6,716 nt of DNA, taken from positions 1 to 6,716 of the forward strand of contig CANGSN010000172.1 of NCBI GenBank assembly GCA_947455805.1. The letters are read 5' to 3'. The translations under genes were made by a program, and so were the position numbers. The notes beneath the pieces were generated by a model. That model saw only the letters and a list, made by a program, of their open reading frames with translations. It was not told the origin of the DNA and did no database searches. Source of the DNA: Planctomycetota bacterium (GTDB taxonomy: Bacteria; Planctomycetota; UBA1135; UBA2386). Shown in pieces: positions 1-4,253 of the stretch (position 1 is the first letter of the stretch; the number at the start of each line of letters is the position of its first letter).

Positions 1-12
1 CGCGCGCGCTGG

Positions 13-2046
13 ATGTCGCTGGCGGTGCCGTTCGCCTGGCCGCGCGCCACCGCCGCCGTGAACGTATTCTTGCGGCTCGGGCTCGCGGGCGCCGGCGTGC
101 TCGTCGCGTTGTTCGCAGCTTGGTTCGTGTTCGCGTCGCCGGCGGCGCCGATCACGCCGACGACCGCAGGAAACGGGCCGCTGGCGGCCGCGGCTCCGGC
201 CGTGTCACCAGCGATGGATGCGGGCGAAGCAACGCGCGCTGTCGCCGCGCCGCCGCCGGCGGAACCCGCTGCTGCCGTGCGCCGCGTCGTCTTCGGCCGC
301 GTCTGCGATGGCGATGGTCGTCCGGTCGCTGGAGTCTCGATCACCGCCGTGCTCGCCGAGTCGAAACACACCGCGACGGCCGACGACCTGCGTCCCGGCA
401 TCGCCACCACCGACGCCGACGGTGCGTTCCGCGCCGAACTCGCCGCCGAGGCCGCGTTCCTGGTCGTGCAGGACACGCGCTGGTCGTGCCTGCTGGTCGG
501 TGCGTGGCGCCACGACGCCAGCGTGCCGCCGCTGGTCGTGGTCGGGCCGACGCGTCGCCTCGCTGGCCGCGTCGTGCGCAGCGACGGCGGCGCCGTGCTG
601 GGCGGGCGCGTCGAGCTCGAACTCCCCGACGACTTCTGGGCGCGCATGCCGGTGCGCGTCGATCGTTCGAGCGTCAGCGATGCCATCGCGCGCGTCGGCG
701 ACGACGGAACCTTCCACTTCGCCGGGTTGCCGGGCGTGCGCGGTGCGCGGCTCGTGGCCACGGCGAACGGTTGCGAGCCGGCCAGCATGCCGCTGCCGCA
801 GCAGGACGACGACGAGCTGTTGCTGCGGTTGCCTGCCAGCGAACCGGTGGCGCGAGAACTGCGCGGCGTCGTGTTCACCGCCGACGGCGCGCCAGCCGCG
901 GATGCGCTGGTGGTGCTCGGCGTCACGTCGGTGCGCAGCGACCGCGATGGCCGCTTCGGGCTCGATCCGGCGCTGGCGGGGCCCGCGCCGGCGATCGTCG
1001 CGGCGAAGCCCGGCTTGCTGCCGGTGCGGCTCGAGGCGATCGACGGCCGGTGGCCAGCGGCGATCACGCTGCAGCTCGGCGCGCCGACGGGCGAACTCAC
1101 CGGCCGCGTCGTCGACGCCGAAGGGGCGCTGCCCGGAGCGCTGGTGTGGATCGACGATCCCGAGCCGCTCGGTGCGTTCGAGGGTGCGCCGGTGCAGCTC
1201 GAGTTCTTCCTCGGGGGTGCGCCGCTCGAGCGTGCGCTGGATGCCGACGAACGTGCGCGCCGCGGCCCGCCGACGCCGGATCGCCGCCTCGGCACGAGTT
1301 TGCGTCAGGAGCCCGAAGCGTCCGCCGTGTGGGCCTACGTACGGGCTCTCGCCGACGGCACGTTCGTGCTGCGCGGCGCCACCGCGCGGCCCTACCGCGT
1401 GCGCGCGTTCGATCCCGCGACTGGTCGCTTCGGCGTGCAGGATGGTGTCGTCGCCGGTGCAAGCGTCGACGTCGCGCTGGCGCCGGGCAGTCCCCGCACG
1501 ATGCGCGGCCGCGTCGTGTCGATCGCCGGCGAACCGTTGCCCGCAGCGCGCCTGCAGCAGCGCTTCCTGCTGTTCCGCCAGCGCGCGCGGCTGCCCGCCG
1601 GCACGCGCGAATCGGTGTGCCTGTTCGACGGCGCGGCCGCCACCACCGATGCCGCCGGCGACTTCGTGCTCGACGGCATCCGTCTGACCGACTCGATGTT
1701 CGTCGTCGTCGACGACCGGGTGCTGCCGACGCGCCACGAAGTGACGATCCGCGGCGCCGAGGTCGTGGTGCAGGTCGAACGGCGCTGCGCCGTCGAGGTG
1801 GCCCTCGCCGACGCCACGCTCGCCGATCGCATCGCCTGCCGCGACGCCGCTGGCAAGGGTGCCTGGATCGCGCGCATGCACGGGGCCGGCATGGAAGCCG
1901 GTTCGACGTTGCCGCTGCACGAGGGCCGCAGCGGCACCTTCGTCGTCGGCGAACGTGCGGCGATGCTGTTGCTGTTGCGCGGTGACACCGTCGTGCGCGA
2001 AGTTGCGATTGCGCCCACGCCAGACCGTCCGATCCTGGTCCAGTAG
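13..2046 (+). CDS. Membrane-anchored carboxypeptidase-regulatory-like repeat protein (5' end uncertain)
   Basis: The encoded protein has 677 residues. It has one hydrophobic segment at about residues 18-42 (core GLAGAGVLVALFAAWFVF), preceded by R11 and R21, which predicts a cytoplasmic N-terminus and an external C-terminus. An Ala/Pro-rich spacer follows (about 43-88). Then come beta-sandwich repeats of the carboxypeptidase-regulatory-like type, each with an opening G-R/V-V-V strand and a closing D-G-x-F strand: about 92-175, 183-258, 282-355, 361-490 (with a roughly 60-residue insertion) and 496-590. Residues 591-677 are a further beta-rich end module. No M14 peptidase catalytic domain is present, so this is probably a binding or structural protein, not an enzyme. 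The frame has no stop between base 1 and ATG 13 (codons R-A-R-W), and neither ATG 13 nor GTG 58 has a ribosome binding site, so the gene may begin upstream, possibly as a sigma-factor fusion like the gene at 4254. The stop at 2044-2046 lies 24 bases before the next gene, suggesting co-transcription. The family call is firm; the function is unknown. Confidence 0.85.
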   Translation: MSLAVPFAWPRATAAVNVFLRLGLAGAGVLVALFAAWFVFASPAAPITPTTAGNGPLAAAAPAVSPAMDAGEATRAVAAPPPAEPAAAVRRVVFGRVCDGDGRPVAGVSITAVLAESKHTATADDLRPGIATTDADGAFRAELAAEAAFLVVQDTRWSCLLVGAWRHDASVPPLVVVGPTRRLAGRVVRSDGGAVLGGRVELELPDDFWARMPVRVDRSSVSDAIARVGDDGTFHFAGLPGVRGARLVATANGCEPASMPLPQQDDDELLLRLPASEPVARELRGVVFTADGAPAADALVVLGVTSVRSDRDGRFGLDPALAGPAPAIVAAKPGLLPVRLEAIDGRWPAAITLQLGAPTGELTGRVVDAEGALPGALVWIDDPEPLGAFEGAPVQLEFFLGGAPLERALDADERARRGPPTPDRRLGTSLRQEPEASAVWAYVRALADGTFVLRGATARPYRVRAFDPATGRFGVQDGVVAGASVDVALAPGSPRTMRGRVVSIAGEPLPAARLQQRFLLFRQRARLPAGTRESVCLFDGAAATTDAAGDFVLDGIRLTDSMFVVVDDRVLPTRHEVTIRGAEVVVQVERRCAVEVALADATLADRIACRDAAGKGAWIARMHGAGMEAGSTLPLHEGRSGTFVVGERAAMLLLLRGDTVVREVAIAPTPDRPILVQ

Positions 2047-2058
2047 TCTTCCGTCCCC

Positions 2059-2062
2059 GAGG
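2059..2062 (+). promoter_or_regulatory. Ribosome binding site for the DUF1028/TIG gene
   Basis: GAGG lies 8 bases before ATG 2071. It favours ATG 2071 over the in-frame GTG at 2062, whose first base overlaps the GAGG, and over ATG 2077. From 2071 the protein starts directly with a compact signal peptide. Confidence 0.55.
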
Positions 2063-2070
2063 TGCCGTCG

Positions 2071-4149
2071 ATGTCCATGCTCCGCTTCCTGCTCGGCTTC
2101 CTGCTCGCTGCACTGCTGTCGGCGACGCCGCTGCGCGCCACGTGGTCGATCGTCATCGTCAATCTCGCGACCGGCGAGGTCGCGGTCGCGATCGCCACCT
2201 GCCTCGCCAACTTCGACCTGCGCCCGAACACCATCGTCGTCGTGCCTGGCTTCGGCGTCGCGGCGGCGCAGTCGTTCGTGGGACCGCTGGCGCTGCGCGA
2301 ACAGATCCGCGCGTCGCTGCTGCTCGGCACGCCGGCACAGCAGATCCTGGCGCAGCTCGCGGCCGCCGACGCCGGCCACCAGGGGCGGCAGTACGGCATC
2401 GTCGGCCTGACCAACGGTGTGGCGACGTTCACCGGCAGCCAGGCGTTCGCGTGGGCCGGTGGCCTGACCGGGCAGACCGGCACGTTCGTCTACGCGATCC
2501 AGGGCAACGTGCTGACCGGTGCGCCGGTGGTGACCGCCACCGAACAGGCGATCGTCAACACGCCGGGTTCGATCGGCGATCGCCTGATGGCGGCGATGCA
2601 GGCCGCGCGCAGCTTCGGCGGCGACGGCCGCTGCTCGTGCTCGCAATCGGGGCCGACGGCCTGCGGCTCGCCGCCCGCCAGCTTCACCAAGTCGGCGCAC
2701 ATCGCCATGATGGTCGTCAGCCGGCCGAGCGACGTCGACGCGCCGTGCACGACCGCCGCCGGTTGTGCCGCCGGTGGCTACTGGCTCGACCTCAACATCG
2801 CCAACCAACCGACGACCGCGCTCGATCCGGTGCTGCAGCTGCAGACGGCCTACGACGCGTGGAAGGTGCAGCAGCTCGGCCGCGCGGACCACTTCCAGTC
2901 GACGGTGGCACTGAGTGCGACGAGCGTGCGCGGCAACGGCCTCGACGAAGTCGTCGGCACGGTCACGTTGCGCGATGCGAGCGGCGCGCCGATCGCGGGC
3001 ACGCCGACGGTGAACGTGGGCTTGCGCGCCGGTTCGACCGCGACCGGAGTGACGATCTCGCCGCCGGTGCTGCAAGCGAACGGCACCTGGACGTTCACGC
3101 TGCGCGGCACGCGCGCCGGCCAGGCGATCCTCGACGTCGCCGCCGTCGACGCGTTCGGCCGCGTCGGCATCTGGCCGCAGCCGGTCGTGCAGATCACCGA
3201 TCCGTTCGGGCCGTGCGGGCAGGGTGCCATCGCCAACGGCAGCGGCGGCGTGCTCGACGCGCTGACGGTGCAAGGCAGCGGCGGGGCGAACCGCACGGTC
3301 GAGGTCGGCTACGGCACGCCGTTCACGCTGGCGCTGGCGCCGCCGGCGGGGGTGTCGCCGACGTTCCCAGTCGGCTTGTTCGCGTTGTGGCTGCACCTCG
3401 GGCCGCCGCCGCTCGGCGTCGAGCTGCCGCTCGGGCCGAGCCAGGGTGCGTTGTGCTTCACGCCGGCACCGTTCGCGCCGGCACCGACGTTCGTGCTCGC
3501 CGACACCTTCGGCCTCGGTGGCCTGCTGCCGGCGACCTCCGCCCCGTGGTCGCTGACCTTGCCCGGCGTGCCCGCTCTGTTCGACGCGGCGCTGCAAGGC
3601 GTCATGGTCGTCGATCCGGCGTTGACGTTCGCGGCGACCAACGCCGTGCTGCTGCGCTTCGTGCCGTTGCCGGCGCCGACCATTGCGAACGTGCTGCCGC
3701 GCGCGGCGGTTCCGGGGCAGCTGGTGACGATCACCGGCAACAACCTGCTGGCGGGCCTGCAAGCGACGCTCGCCGGCCAGCCGCTGCCGGTGACGCCCGT
3801 GTCGCCGCAGCAGGCGACGTTCGTGATGCCGCCGGGCGTGCCGTGCAACGCGCCGCTGCTGCTGGCGAACCTCGGCGGTGCGGCCGCGGCGACGACGGTG
3901 AATCCGACGCCGGTGCTGACCAGCGTGTCGCCGAGCAGCGGCACGCGCCTCGGCGGCACCACGGTGGTGATCGTCGGCCAGAACCTCGTCGGGACGCAGG
4001 CGACGATCGGCGGCGTGCCGATCACGGTGACGACGCAGACGGCGAGCGTGATCATCGGCACGACGCCGCCGGGCGCGGTCGGGCCGGCGGTGCTGCGCGT
4101 CGCGCATCCGAACGGCTGCCAGGTGACCGGCACGTTCACCTATCTGTGA
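2071..4149 (+). CDS. Secreted DUF1028 (putative Ntn-hydrolase-like) protein with Ig-like and two C-terminal TIG/IPT domains
   Basis: The protein has 692 residues from ATG 2071. A signal peptide (R5, hydrophobic 6-19) ends near L-R-A at residue 23. Cleavage there would expose T24 at the start of TWSIVIVNLATGEVAVAIAT, which resembles the opening of DUF1028 proteins (typically M-T-F-S-I-V-A-x-D-P-x-T-G-E). Further DUF1028-like stretches are YGIVGL at 108-113, VYAIQGNVLTGAPVV at 140-154, and RLMAAMQAARSFGGDGR at 171-187. A Cys-rich segment (C188, C190, C198, C226, C232) interrupts the end of this domain. An Ig-like domain follows at about 276-375. A beta-rich module at about 381-533 resembles modules I recall from secreted planctomycete proteins. 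Two TIG/IPT domains end the protein, about 536-611 (VTITGNNLL) and 613-692 (SPSSGTRLGG, VVIVGQNL). DUF1028 has no established reaction; membership in the Ntn fold group is recalled, and enzymatic activity here is inference. The protein is probably exported or cell-surface. TIG tails often mediate binding or spacing. Domain calls are good; the substrate is unknown. Confidence 0.88.
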   Translation: MSMLRFLLGFLLAALLSATPLRATWSIVIVNLATGEVAVAIATCLANFDLRPNTIVVVPGFGVAAAQSFVGPLALREQIRASLLLGTPAQQILAQLAAADAGHQGRQYGIVGLTNGVATFTGSQAFAWAGGLTGQTGTFVYAIQGNVLTGAPVVTATEQAIVNTPGSIGDRLMAAMQAARSFGGDGRCSCSQSGPTACGSPPASFTKSAHIAMMVVSRPSDVDAPCTTAAGCAAGGYWLDLNIANQPTTALDPVLQLQTAYDAWKVQQLGRADHFQSTVALSATSVRGNGLDEVVGTVTLRDASGAPIAGTPTVNVGLRAGSTATGVTISPPVLQANGTWTFTLRGTRAGQAILDVAAVDAFGRVGIWPQPVVQITDPFGPCGQGAIANGSGGVLDALTVQGSGGANRTVEVGYGTPFTLALAPPAGVSPTFPVGLFALWLHLGPPPLGVELPLGPSQGALCFTPAPFAPAPTFVLADTFGLGGLLPATSAPWSLTLPGVPALFDAALQGVMVVDPALTFAATNAVLLRFVPLPAPTIANVLPRAAVPGQLVTITGNNLLAGLQATLAGQPLPVTPVSPQQATFVMPPGVPCNAPLLLANLGGAAAATTVNPTPVLTSVSPSSGTRLGGTTVVIVGQNLVGTQATIGGVPITVTTQTASVIIGTTPPGAVGPAVLRVAHPNGCQVTGTFTYL

Positions 4150-4253
4150 GGTCGTGAACGGCGGGGCTGGACGGCGCACTGCTCGCGGCGGCACGCTGCG
4201 CGCGAAGTTCTGGTGACGCGGGGGCCTGCTCGCGACAAGGAACGGCACCAGCC
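4150..4253 (+). other. Intergenic gap before the sigma-fusion gene
   Basis: This 104-base gap is the longest non-coding stretch in the window and the likeliest place for a promoter of the downstream gene. I see no convincing -35/-10 pair, no strong hairpin followed by a T run, and no small ORF with a ribosome binding site. The only recognisable element is the AAGGAA before ATG 4254. Whether the sigma gene has its own promoter or is read through from upstream cannot be decided from the sequence. Confidence 0.4.
4237..4242 (+). promoter_or_regulatory. Ribosome binding site for the sigma-fusion gene
   Basis: AAGGAA lies 11 bases before ATG 4254, slightly long but workable spacing. No other in-frame start codon lies close upstream, and starting at 4254 gives a complete sigma region 2, which supports this start. 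Confidence 0.55.

Noticed and set aside
92..2046. Carboxypeptidase enzyme activity suggested by the domain name
   Set aside because: Only the non-catalytic regulatory-like beta-sandwich repeats are present. There is no zinc-binding M14 catalytic domain in either repeat protein.
2142..4157. Long + strand frame overlapping the DUF1028/TIG gene
   Set aside because: Its translation is Arg/Ala/Asp-rich with no recognisable domain. It is a GC-driven shadow of the gene at 2071-4149.
4150..4253. Rho-independent terminator after the DUF1028/TIG gene
   Set aside because: The gap is GC-rich with short complementary runs, but I found no convincing stem-loop followed by a run of T.
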